Under the pieces are notes generated by a model that was not told where the DNA came from, did no database searches, and was given only the letters and a program-made list of their open reading frames with translations. A DNA stretch of 64,000 nt. Origin: Symbiodinium natans. Its lineage: Eukaryota; Sar; Dinophyceae; Suessiales; Symbiodiniaceae. Location: assembly GCA_905221605.1 (NCBI GenBank), contig CAJNDS010002364.1, forward strand, positions 280,001 to 344,000. The letters are read 5' to 3'. Numbering within the stretch: position 1 is the first letter of the stretch; every line of letters begins with the position of its first letter. The translations under genes and the position numbers were made by a program. Of this stretch, positions 46,701 through 52,027 are shown one piece after another.

Positions 46701-49700
46701 AGCTGATGGGTCTGTGGTGACCTGGAAGACCTGGGGCAATGCTGAATACGGAGGCGACAGCAGTGCCGTACGAGATCAGCTCAAGAACGTGCAGCAGGTG
46801 CAAGCTTCTGGACGGGCGTTTGCTGCGATTTTGGCTGATGGAGCTGTGGTGACCTGGGGCGATGCTGAATTCGGAGGCGACAGCAGTGCCGTACAATATC
46901 AGCTCAAGAACGTGCAGCACGTGCAAGCTTCTCATGGTGCCTTTGCTGCGATGTTGGCGGATGGAGCTGTGGTGACCTGGGGCCATCCTGAATTCGGAGG
47001 CGACAGCAGTGCCGTACAAGATCAGCTCAAGAACGTGCAGCAGGTGCAAGCTTCTCGTGGGGCCTTCGCTGCGATTTTGGCGGATGGAGCGGTGGTGACC
47101 TGGGGCCATCCTGAATTCGGAGGCGACAGCAGTGCCGTACAAGATCAGCTCAAGAACGTGCAGCAGGTGCAAGCTTCTGAAGGGGCGTTTGCTGCGATTT
47201 TCGCTGACGGAGCTGTGCTGACCTGGGGCCATCCTGATTTTGGAGGCGACATCAGTGCCGTACGAGATCAGCTTCAGAACGTGCAGCAGGTGCAGGCTTC
47301 TCCAATGGCGTTTGCTGCGATCCGGGCTGATGGATCTGTGGCGACCTGGGGCCATCCTGAATTCGGAGGCGACAGCAGTGCCGTACAAGATCAGCTCAAG
47401 AACGAGTAGCAGGTGTAAGCTTGTGAAAAGGCGTTTGCTGCGATCCGGGCTGATGCATTTGTGGTGGGGCAATGCTGAAGGCGAAAGAGGTGCCGTACTT
47501 CACTACTTCATGGGTAGCCCGTCGGCTCATGTTTGGCGTCTTCCACTGCAGGATCAGGACCCCCTGCCTCTAGCCCTTAGTAGCTGTGTGAGCACACTTT
47601 ACACTTCTTGGGATACGATAATCCCCTATAGAACTGAAAGTGCACACTTTTTTGGGGCTTCTGAAACTCACGAAGAGCCAGTTCTAGCAAGAGCTACCGC
47701 TTCCAGACCCGACGCCGGGTCGAGGGTTTAGGGTTTAGGGTTTAGAGTTTAGGGTTTAGGGTTTAGGGTTTAGGATTCTTGCGGTTCACTGGTTCAGTGA
47801 TTCAGTGCTCTAAATTTCAGATTTGGTAACCCCAAACCCTAAAAACCCTAAAGCTCGTGGGCAGGGCAAATGGTGTTCGTGCTTTGGGCTTAAGCCCTCA
47901 GCCCTAAACCCTAGAAGTAAACATTTACCCTTTTTTGGGGCTAGGTTGTTCAGCCCCGAAGAAACCTTACAAACCCTCAACTGTAGACCCAGGGTTTGGG
48001 GCTTAGGGTGTTCGGGAACATCCCCAAAACCCCGGCAAACGAAGAATGGCCCTGAACGCTGGTGAAAAGCGGCTCATTCTTGCCCTAAACCCCAAACCTT
48101 CAACCCTGAACCCTAGATAACCCGTGGTCAGTTCTCTAAATTATTGTCCCTTCTTGGGTACCCTAAATAAGAGGGTCCGCCTTGTAATATGGACCCCTTT
48201 TGGGGACCATGTGGTAGAAAAGTGACCATGTGCGCATGGATACACACCTAAAACCTGAACCCCAAACCCAAAACGCAACCTTGACGAAATGAGAAGGTTT
48301 CGCCGCCTTTTCAGCAAAGCTGTCGTGACTTCTGACCTTCTGGGTTTAAGGCGGTGCAAAGAGAGTTGGCAGCAGGGCCTCAAGCCTAAACCCTAAACCC
48401 GAAATCTGAATGCGAAGGGGCTAAGGGCTTAGGGCCCTAAACGCTCCGTATTACTATCTGAAGGCCCACCTGCATGTTCAACCTTGCCAGAATGCCGAAC
48501 CCCAACTGGGTTTTGGAGTACTATACGTCAATACTCTTCTTGGTTCTGGGCCCCTAGTATAGCTACTTATACCTAAAATGGAAAAGCACGAAACTCCACA
48601 CGACAAATCCAATGAACCCATTGCCTTTCACTACTTTTTTTGAGGGGTAATTGGACACTCTTGAAGCCCATGAGAAGCGAAAGCCCGAAAAACCTTGAAC
48701 CCGAAGCCCTAAGCCCTAAGCCCCAAACCCTAAACCCTAAACCCAAAACCCTAAACCCTAAACCCGAAGTGAGAAGGTCAAGCATCGCGGCTACGAGTGG
48801 CAGCGGGGAGGCCTTATCGTGAGCCGAGAGCCCTGAAACCTAGGCAGAGCTGCCGTTTAGGGTTTCGGGTTTAGGATTTAGGATTTAGGCTCACTCTGGC
48901 TTGCAACAAGCCGGGGCAAACCCAGCAGACTCCATAAACCCTGTACACCCTTCACACCCCATAAACAGACCTGAAAAACCCGTCGGGGGCACACGACTGA
49001 TATTCGCCGGTTGCTGGATGCGCAACACGGTGACCCGAGCGTTTTGCGGTCGAGCGCTCAGCCGTGCTGCCCAGTCCGGGGAGTGGATTTCGGCCGAGAT
49101 GCAGGCGAACCCAATCTCAAGGTCGGCTCCCATGACATATGGGTGCGACTGGTTAACGCTCAATCCCTCGACGGCCTGATCATCAGTGGCATACAGCACT
49201 GTTGCAAGCTGCTGGAACAGAAGAGCCCGGAGTACGTGCTGGTCTGCGTGGCTGGTGACTCCGTATACGCATTCTATGCGACCAAAGCCAATCAAGATCG
49301 CGACGAGGCTGTGCGGGCTCGTGTGAGAGAGTAAGGGTGATTGCATGGTCCCTGAATATGGTGGCACCACAAACCTACACCCTAACCTCCCGGAACCTAA
49401 GCCCCCTTAACCCTCGAGGCTTCGGGCTTGGGGGCTCAAGGGGTTTACCCCTAAGCCTAAGCCCTAAACCCGAACGCCCCAAATCCTCCAAAACCTGAGC
49501 CCTCAACCCTAGACCCCCCCAATCCCCCCAAAATCCTCCCTCAAGAGAACCCTAAATTCGCGTTTCCCTGGATTCCGCCCACAACCCTCAAACCCCTTCA
49601 AGAACCCTCAACTCCCCAAATCCCCCGAAATCTTCCCGGAAACCCTAAACCCCAAACATCCGAAGCCCGAAGCCCTGAACACTAAACCCCAAGCAGCCTA

Positions 49701-50912
49701 AAACCGCAAAGAGCCTGGCAGCCTCAACCCGCAACCCGAAATCCTCCCCCAAGCCACTATCTGCTTGAGAACCCCCCCAAAACATACAAAGTATTCTTCC
49801 TTGCACGTGTAATGTAGCGATGATTATCTTATCTTTTCTTTTGTGGGTGGGGGCCTAAACCCCAAACCCAAAACCCCAAACCCTAAACCCCGAACCCTAA
49901 ACCCTAAACCCCAAACCCTAAACCCCAAACCCCAAACCCCAAACCCCAAACCCTAAACCCCAAACCCCAAACCCCAAACCCCAAACCCTAAACCCCAAAC
50001 CCCAAACCCTAAACCCCAAACCCCAAAACCCCAAACCCTAAACCCCAAACCCCAAACCCCAAACCCTAAACCCCAAACCCCAAACCCCAAACCCCAAACC
50101 CTAAACCCTAAACCCCAAACCCGAAACCCAAGAGAGGCCGGTGCCTGACCATCTTTTCGGCCGCCAACTACGTGGGCCGCATGGGGAACCTGGGGGCCGC
50201 CACTCGGCGTTTCTTTGGGGTTTAGGGTTTAGGGTTTAGGGTTTAGGGTTTGGGGTTTGGGGTTTGGGGTTTAGGGTTTAGGGTTTAGGGTTTGATTCCC
50301 TTTCTTTGTGCAATTAGGGTGCCTTTGTAAACCCCTTGAGACCAAAACGGGACACCCTTTTCTTAAGCAGGTAGCCCTAAACCCGAAACCCTAAACCCGC
50401 AACCCGCAACCCTCAACCCTCAACCCTAAACCCGCAACCCTCAACCCTGACTTGAAGCTACCAAGGTCTGCCACATCAAACCTCGGGGCGGGCGTGTGGA
50501 GGAAGGCGACCTGTCCATCAGCACCTACGAAGGCCCATTGAGGGTTTAGGGTTTAGGGTTTAGGGTTTAGGGTTTAGGGTTTAGGGTTTAGGGTTTAGGG
50601 TTTGGGGGAATGAGGGTTTTGTGTTCAGGAATTAGGGGAATAAGGGTTCAAGGTTTAAAGGTTTCAGGATTGAAGGTTTTCACGGTTCAAGGGGGGGGTG
50701 GAGGGATAACGGTTTAGGGGTCATGGCGTGCGGGCTTGGGGGGGCTTAAGGTTTAAGGTGTGCGGTTTAGGGGATTTGCCTTCGAAGGCCCCCTTACCCT
50801 CTCCACAGGGTTTAACTTCGAGTTCGGAGCGCAATTGGCGGAAAAGGAGTTGAGGGCTCGGCGCTTCAAAGCCGACGGGCTTGGGAGGGGGGAGGGGGTT
50901 GTGTCTGGGTAG
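24816..50912 (+). CDS. PPP-family serine/threonine protein phosphatase, split over 26 kb
   Basis: Exons: 24816-24875, 25570-25641, 25954-26000, 27109-27148, (microexon 30981-30995 or 31065-31079), 32469 or 32475-32519, 33598-33656, 35544-35579, 36943-36964, 38291-38338, 39163-39202, 40057-40090, 41626-41695, 41897-41942, 44766-44842, 48777-48810, 50137-50198, 50466-50532, 50809-50912. They encode about 320 residues. Metal-site motifs are in order: GDLHGQ, GDFVDRG, RGNHE, HGGL and RSHE, plus FGPDV and SAANYVG. All joins are in frame; of 17 donors outside the microexon, 5 are GT, 10 GC and 2 GA, and 16 of 17 acceptors are followed by G. PPP enzymes remove phosphate from Ser/Thr with two metal ions. 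The LWSDP motif usual before the RRG segment is absent. Layout resembles PP5-like catalytic domains. The true start is not located and the 3' end assumes no further splicing. Confidence 0.85.
25570..25641 (+). CDS. Phosphatase exon: EEVLQLL...LPTLVEIQ
   Basis: 24 codons. The pattern EEVxxLLxxAxxxFxxLPTLVEI is the helix that precedes the first metal motif in PPP enzymes. Acceptor CTAAGCCAG; GC donor (CAG|GCACGC). Confidence 0.85.
25954..26000 (+). CDS. Phosphatase exon: first metal motif GDLHGQ
   Basis: Reads VRPGSALHVVGDLHGQ, with the Asp and His that hold the first metal ion in the family. It ends in phase 2 at a GC donor inside the Gln codon (GGCCA|GCC), which the next exon completes. Confidence 0.92.
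26389..26460 (+). other. Open block inside a phosphatase intron
   Basis: VERPRHSRLLHLRSGASTLQ in one frame after TTTTTAG, ending at TAG. It is protein-like but not part of the phosphatase, which passes directly from 26000 to 27109. Similar blocks lie at 25741-25835 and 26682-26822. They show how easily non-exonic sequence here stays open. Confidence 0.3.
26573..26673. mobile_element. Family G element
   Basis: CTTACTTCGCCTTTAGTTGAACTTTAAACTT ... CCCTTGGTTATTGGAGAAGTAAG. The same element is at 37653-37752 (100 bp). Split halves lie at 8150-8215 (left) and 8470-8502 (right). Confidence 0.75.
27109..27148 (+). CDS. Phosphatase exon: YCELMTILSLCGL
   Basis: 40 nt; joins to the GDLHGQ exon in phase 2 and corresponds to the helix DLLxIFxxxGL that follows that motif in the family. 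GT donor at 27149. Confidence 0.85.
27546..27780 (+). other. Long open block in a phosphatase intron
   Basis: About 78 codons are open in one frame (GVKRTSSRTAPASLWTKCSL...), and shorter stretches in the other two (for instance EDLFENSPCFIVDQVLSWVW). It lies between phosphatase exons and does not fit that protein. It could be a decayed or nested exon; no family recognised. Confidence 0.3.
28127..29667. repeat. Tandem array of a 90-bp palindromic unit
   Basis: About 18 copies. Each has arms AAGGTGACTTTTTGTGCCGG and its exact complement around a loop CTCTTCCCCGCAAGA, then a spacer TTGGGCCTTTCCGGCCTGAAACACCTC. Copies differ by small deletions in the spacer or arm (28868-28890, 29416-29420). Because every unit is a near-perfect inverted repeat, both strands give similar spurious repetitive open frames. 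The array lies in the phosphatase intron after 27148. Confidence 0.95.
29758..29894. mobile_element. Inverted-repeat element GTTACTTAATAC
   Basis: GTTACTTAATAC at the left and GTAATAAGTAAC at the right are complementary with one mismatch; inner TTAATACTTC/TCTTAAGTAATAA are also related. 137 bp. Confidence 0.6.
30303..30348. mobile_element. 46-bp element with perfect 12-bp inverted ends
   Basis: TATACCCTAATT (30303-30314) and AATTAGGGTATA (30337-30348) are exact complements. It interrupts a repeat-free segment (30231-30302) that is open in two frames. Confidence 0.7.
30981..30995 (+). CDS. Candidate 15-nt phosphatase microexon, copy 1
   Basis: CTTCAG|GGGCCTCAAAAACAG|GCGCGG: AG|G acceptor, GC donor, phase 0. 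It would add GPQKQ between CGL and RFLFNGDF. PPP relatives have five residues (such as PSPEN) exactly there, and no other exon supplies them. The call rests on length, phase and splice sites only. Confidence 0.4.
31065..31079 (+). CDS. Candidate 15-nt phosphatase microexon, copy 2
   Basis: CTTCAG|GAGCCTCAAAAACAG|GCGCGG, the second copy in a tandem duplication of about 84 bp. It would add EPQKQ. Using both would insert ten residues and keep frame; using either alone matches the family spacing. Confidence 0.4.
31133..31519. repeat. 387-bp G-tract region with sparse T
   Basis: Almost pure G on the + strand, broken by single T and a few A or C. Any open frame here is composition only. It has clear potential for G-quadruplexes and is also prone to assembly error. 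Confidence 0.95.
31725..31829. repeat. Telomeric block flanked by 16-bp direct repeats
   Basis: AAAAGTGAAACTTTAG occurs at 31725-31740 and again at 31814-31829, with (GGTTTAG)n between. The first copy ends CTTTAG and leads directly into GGTTTAGGG. Confidence 0.8.
32088..32198. mobile_element. Family C element
   Basis: GCTACTATTTGCTTAGGAACCCCC ... GGGGGTTCTTACTTAAGCAACTAGTAG. Other copies: 20395-20552, 20881-20986, 40664-40756 (right part), 42428-42535, 55333-55515 and 60906-61022. Ends are a degenerate CTACT-TTGCTTAAGAACCCCC inverted repeat. Confidence 0.75.
32469..32519 (+). CDS. Phosphatase exon: second metal motif GDFVDRG
   Basis: RFLFNGDFVDRGTRS, with the Asp that bridges both metals. 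The acceptor is either CAAAG at 32468 or CCAG at 32474. Only these lack the following G seen at the other 16 acceptors. GT donor at 32520. Confidence 0.9.
33020..33405. repeat. Degenerate tandem repeat, unit about 80 bp
   Basis: Four to five diverged copies of GTGCCCAAAATTGACCTTATTT...GGGCATTTGGGTTGGTAC. It lies in a phosphatase intron. Confidence 0.75.
33598..33656 (+). CDS. Phosphatase exon: VETMLALAAMAVAEPGTVFL
   Basis: The helix and strand leading into the third metal motif (family pattern VExxLxLxAxKxxxPxxVFLxRGNHE). The end is fixed by a phase-2 GC donor (TTTCT|GCCCC); reading on would insert residues never found before RGNHE. Confidence 0.85.
33785..34669. repeat. 21-bp tandem array TGACCTTGCCCAGTAAAA
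   Basis: About 40 copies, all in one orientation except three inverted copies at 34490-34555 (ACTGGGCAAGGTC). A-run length varies from copy to copy. It lies inside a family J element and therefore inside a phosphatase intron. The open frames through it (YWARS/LLGKVIF repeats) are spurious. Confidence 0.95.
34952..35233 (+). CDS. Open frame nested in a phosphatase intron, unknown
   Basis: From ATG: MDKPVPKRESFVGGLVKLAQ, then PGNHIDDRTTLRTPRHEVTLAAW, a basic stretch and FDSLCAQSPFSFVLL. About 88 codons of good composition run into TTTAGGG repeats, which supply the stop. It does not belong to the phosphatase, which passes from 33656 to 35544. It may be an exon fragment of another gene or a nested gene; no family recognised. 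Confidence 0.4.
   Translation: MDKPVPKRESFVGGLVKLAQPELYPGNHIDDRTTLRTPRHEVTLAAWSSPNMELAKGQLSRKKAGSAAVQKATAFDSLCAQSPFSFVLLGFRV
35544..35579 (+). CDS. Phosphatase exon: RGNHEFAYMS
   Basis: 36 nt with the catalytic Asn-His-Glu motif. Phase 2 in; ends in phase 2 at a GC donor (AGTAG|GCCGGG). Confidence 0.93.
36152..36202. repeat. (CT)n microsatellite
   Basis: About 25 uninterrupted CT units in a phosphatase intron. The LSLSLS and RERERER frames are artefacts of it. Confidence 0.98.
36943..36964 (+). CDS. Phosphatase exon: AYGFEAP (22 nt)
   Basis: Completes NHE-x5-RAYGFE, the family's NHExxxMNxxYGFE spacing with no gap. Acceptor GCCAG|G; GC donor (CCC|GCTTTC). Confidence 0.85.
37653..37752. mobile_element. 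Family G element, complete
   Basis: CTTACTTAGCCAATCATTGAA ... GTTATTGGAGAAGTAAG, 100 bp, with AAACTTT/AAAGTTT inside each end. No telomeric filler. Confidence 0.75.
37987..38101. mobile_element. Family D element, perfect 13-bp inverted ends
   Basis: CTTAGTTGCTGAG (37987-37999) and CTCAGCAACTAAG (38089-38101) are exact complements; inner AGTGAGTACACTTT/AAAGTGTACAC also pair. Other copies are 40372-40487, 47578-47680 and 31886-32003, the last with TTTAGGG repeats replacing its middle. Confidence 0.85.
38291..38338 (+). CDS. Phosphatase exon: EEALMKYPRNVFDAFQ
   Basis: 16 codons, matching the ExxxKYxxxxxxxF segment after YGFE. Ends at a GA donor (TTTCAG|GAGACGG); the acceptor of the next exon reads CTCGAG|GAG. 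Confidence 0.88.
38631..39040. other. Repeat-free block within a phosphatase intron, open on both strands
   Basis: A block of about 400 bp, more uniform than its neighbours, has a long frame on each strand and an internal G-run (38804-38819). Neither frame is part of the phosphatase and neither starts convincingly. It could be a fragment of a dispersed repeat; cause unknown. Confidence 0.35.
39163..39202 (+). CDS. Phosphatase exon: EVFSQLPLASVVN
   Basis: Carries LPLA, which in the family follows the VFxxF helix. Phase 1 end at a GC donor (AACA|GCTCC); the next exon starts GC TCT, so the junction is again a short direct repeat. Confidence 0.9.
40057..40090 (+). CDS. Phosphatase exon: SVFVTHGGLF
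   Basis: Holds the metal-binding His of HGG. Ends at a GA donor (TTCCG|GACAAG), and the next exon begins CAG|GACC. The frame is forced by HGGLFR-TSGVRLRDI, the family pattern. Confidence 0.93.
41626..41695 (+). CDS. Phosphatase exon: TSGVRLRDIAALSRAG
   Basis: Continues HGGLFR in phase 2 and then reads PCTELAQ. In relatives this position reads xxELLWSDP; here the Trp-Ser-Asp-Pro is missing. GC donor at 41696 (an alternative GC at 41690 would remove Ala-Gln). Confidence 0.85.
41897..41942 (+). CDS. Phosphatase exon: EPPKSGASALRRGARG
   Basis: Encodes the RRG segment before FGPDV. GT donor at 41943 in phase 1, completed by GC at the next exon. Confidence 0.82.
42109..42250. mobile_element. Family B element, complete
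   Basis: ACTTGGAGGTTCATGGTACTTAATAACCCAA at the left is complementary to TTGGGTTATAAGTACCATGAACCTCCAAG at the right (about 28 of 30 bases). 142 bp. A second right end alone follows at 42318-42337. Other copies: 24981-25125, 43507-43668, 53773-53982, 58983-59120, 61641-61774 and 63550-63708. Confidence 0.88.
43328..43436. mobile_element. Family A element, complete
   Basis: CCTGGTAGCCCAGTGGTACCCTTT ... GGTTATTGGGCTGCCAAG, 109 bp, without telomeric filler, in the phosphatase intron after 41942. It lies 70 bp before a family B element. Confidence 0.75.
44766..44842 (+). CDS. Phosphatase exon: FGPDVTEEF...RSHE
   Basis: VYFGPDVTEEFCRSNNLL then CCIRSHE, with the last metal-binding His. Its GT donor (GAG|GTGGCG) opens a 3.9-kb intron that contains a complete intronless gene. 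Confidence 0.93.
45867..45887 (+). other. Weak resemblance to a spliced-leader remnant
   Basis: GGGCTATTTTGGGCCAAAA lies 30 bp before the ATG of the intronless gene. The dinoflagellate spliced leader contains TAGCCATTTTGGCTCAAG; about 13 of 18 positions agree. Genes copied back from mRNA can keep such a remnant. The match is too weak to be more than a hint. Confidence 0.2.
45916..47409 (+). CDS. Ubiquitin-like domain plus RCC1-like repeat protein, intronless, truncated
   Basis: 497 codons from ATG 45916 (MSLSVHVHLLSGASVTL); the frame is open further upstream but without an ATG. Residues 1-75 have a ubiquitin-like fold pattern ending DDLTLHVGQVRL. Then come nine full and one cut repeat of 41 residues, AFAAILADGSVVTWGxxxFG and GDSSAVQDQLKNVQQVQAS, resembling RCC1-type propeller repeats. 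Repeat 5 has a 9-nt duplication (TWKTWG). A short deletion creates TAG at 47407 inside repeat 10; recognisable repeat sequence continues out of frame to about 47500. Such proteins are numerous in dinoflagellate genomes, often labelled HERC-like; a real ubiquitin-ligase role cannot be inferred since no HECT domain is present. The gene sits on the same strand inside a phosphatase intron. Confidence 0.85.
   Translation: MSLSVHVHLLSGASVTLATEPEESVTCLCHRAQSALRVGKGRLLTSSGDALTGDAVKRTRLQDNDDLTLHVGQVRLKPSKFSRATWFDKELTAFAAVLGDGSVVTWGHPYIGGDSSAVQDQLKNVQQVQASAYAFAAIRADGSVVTWGQARFGGDSSAIQDQLKNVQQVQASERAFAAILADGSVVTWGDAVFGGNSSAVQDQLKNVQQVQASEHAFAAILADGSVVTWGHVEYGGNSRAVRDQLKNVQQVQASQRAFAAILADGSVVTWKTWGNAEYGGDSSAVRDQLKNVQQVQASGRAFAAILADGAVVTWGDAEFGGDSSAVQYQLKNVQHVQASHGAFAAMLADGAVVTWGHPEFGGDSSAVQDQLKNVQQVQASRGAFAAILADGAVVTWGHPEFGGDSSAVQDQLKNVQQVQASEGAFAAIFADGAVLTWGHPDFGGDISAVRDQLQNVQQVQASPMAFAAIRADGSVATWGHPEFGGDSSAVQDQLKNE
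47410..47530 (+). pseudogene. Decayed tail of the RCC1-like gene
   Basis: After the TAG, sequence matching repeat 11 (GCGTTTGCTGCGATCCGGGCTGATG) is still readable but carries further stops and deletions. The gene was once longer, and the present ORF end is probably a disabling mutation. Confidence 0.65.
48777..48810 (+). CDS. Phosphatase exon: VKHRGYEWQRGG
   Basis: 34 nt joining RSHE to GRCLTIFSAANY exactly as in relatives (RSHEVxxxGYxxxHxGRCLTIFS). Ends at a GC donor (GGGGAG|GCCTT). Confidence 0.88.
48984..49334 (+). CDS. Open frame nested in a phosphatase intron, unknown
   Basis: About 116 codons, no ATG near its start, ending at TAA 49332-49334. The body reads RRLLDAQHGDPSVLRSSAQ, later VGSHDIWVRLVNAQSLDGL and YVLVCVAGDSVYAFYAT, with a charged tail RDEAVRARVRE. 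It is free of telomeric repeats and evenly composed, so probably real or recently real coding sequence. It lies between phosphatase exons 48810 and 50137 and is not part of that protein. Family not recognised. Confidence 0.4.
   Translation, partial: RGHTTDIRRLLDAQHGDPSVLRSSAQPCCPVRGVDFGRDAGEPNLKVGSHDIWVRLVNAQSLDGLIISGIQHCCKLLEQKSPEYVLVCVAGDSVYAFYATKANQDRDEAVRARVRE
49855..50133. repeat. CCCCAAA/CCCTAAA mixed heptamer array
   Basis: About 38 heptamers, with CCCCAAA outnumbering CCCTAAA in an irregular mixture. It ends four bases before the AG acceptor of the SAANYVG exon. A mirror-type GGGTTTG/GGGTTTA mixture is at 22805-22920. Confidence 0.92.
50137..50198 (+). CDS. Phosphatase exon: CLTIFSAANYVGRMGNLGA
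   Basis: The most C-terminal conserved motif of the family (usual form TxFSAPNYCxxxxNxGA; here Ala for Pro and Val for Cys). GC donor (GCC|GCCACT). Confidence 0.95.
50466..50532 (+). CDS. Phosphatase exon: VCHIKPRGGRVEEGDLSIS
   Basis: Continues GNLGA in phase 0 with the strand that follows it in PPP enzymes, then TYEG. Phase-1 GC donor at 50533. Confidence 0.8.
50809..50912 (+). CDS. Probable terminal phosphatase exon
   Basis: Joins in phase 1 and reads FNFEFGAQLAEKELRARRF, then KADG and a Gly-rich end to TAG 50910-50912. A further GC donor near 50879 is possible, so the last residues are uncertain. Confidence 0.6.
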
Positions 50913-51186
50913 CCCCAGAATTGAATCGTTCTTGCTGCGTGCGTCTCTGGCTTGAAATATTTGGCCGTGAACCCGGCGCGAAGCCTCCGAGAAAGAAACA
51001 GACAGGAGCCGCTCCTAGATAATGAATTCGTGCCCATCTTGGTGTAGGGTTTTCAGGCTTGAGGGGTCAGGGTTTAGGTCAGCAAGCCTGTTTAATATTA
51101 CGCCTTGGACCCGATATCTCTGGAGCATGGACGAGGTTTAGGGTACAGGGTCAGGGTTTACCATGCTTCGGTCAAAGGAAGCTTCC

Positions 51187-51986
51187 GGAGCCTATAAAAA
51201 GCGTGCCCCTATCACATAAGATCGGGTCCCTTGGGTAAGGAGAGTATGTAAGTTTAGGTGTTTTTTCAAGGAGAGGCTATGTAAGATCAGGTCGTGTGGG
51301 TAAGGAGAGTACGTAACCTTTGGTGTTTTTCAGGGAGAGGCTAAGAGCAGGCTGCCTGACTTCTAAGTTCTGGTGTTTTTTGGCAGATGCTACATGGGTC
51401 TCCTGCACAGGTTTGTGCGGGCTTCAACACGGGCCTCCTACGGGGACCCTTGGCAACTTGCGGGCTGCTTACGTGCCACTTACGTGCCACTTACCACTTA
51501 CGCGCCACTTACGGCCACTTACGTGCCGCTTACATGCCACTTACATGCCGCTTACGTGCCGCTCAGGCCCCTTGCGAACTTACGGGCCCCTCATGGGCCT
51601 TCGCGCCACTTACAAGCCTATATAGAGCCATTCGCGAGCCACTTACGGGCCTCTGGCTGCTTCGAGCCTTCTGCGGGCCTGGTCTTGGAGTTCGAGCGAC
51701 GAGAGCTTGCGTGACGAATGCTGCGCCCGTTCGACTGACAAAAAAACGGTGCCCTGACTAACCCTGGATCGGGTTGAATTCTCACGAGAGCTTACTCAAA
51801 GACAGGGTCGACACAAAAACATGCTTACACAGGATAGCCAAGCCACAGCCCTTTTTGACCTTACAAGCTTCTCATTTGCTCTTCCCCGAGACATCCCCTC
51901 ACATGTGCCTCACATGCCACTCACCAGCCACTCACCGACCCAACCGCAACCTCTTATATGATAGGGGCACGCTTTTTATAGGCTCC
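51187..51986. mobile_element. 800-bp element with 35-bp terminal inverted repeats
   Basis: GGAGCCTATAAAAAGCGTGC... at 51187-51221 is complementary, with one mismatch, to 51952-51986. The interior has a 60-bp unit repeated about three times (51215-51400, GGGTAAGGAGAG...GGTGTTTTT) and a 12-bp array of CTTACGTGCCA (51468-51570). No transposase is visible, so it is non-autonomous. It is free of TTTAGGG and lies downstream of the phosphatase. Confidence 0.8.
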
Positions 51987-52027
51987 TTATTCTTCCTTTG
52001 ATTCGGCCGAACAGCCCAAAATCCTTG

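Noticed and set aside
46150-47472. Minus-strand frames opposite the RCC1-like gene
   Set aside because: Shadows of the repeated + strand ORF; they have the same 123-bp period and no domain of their own.
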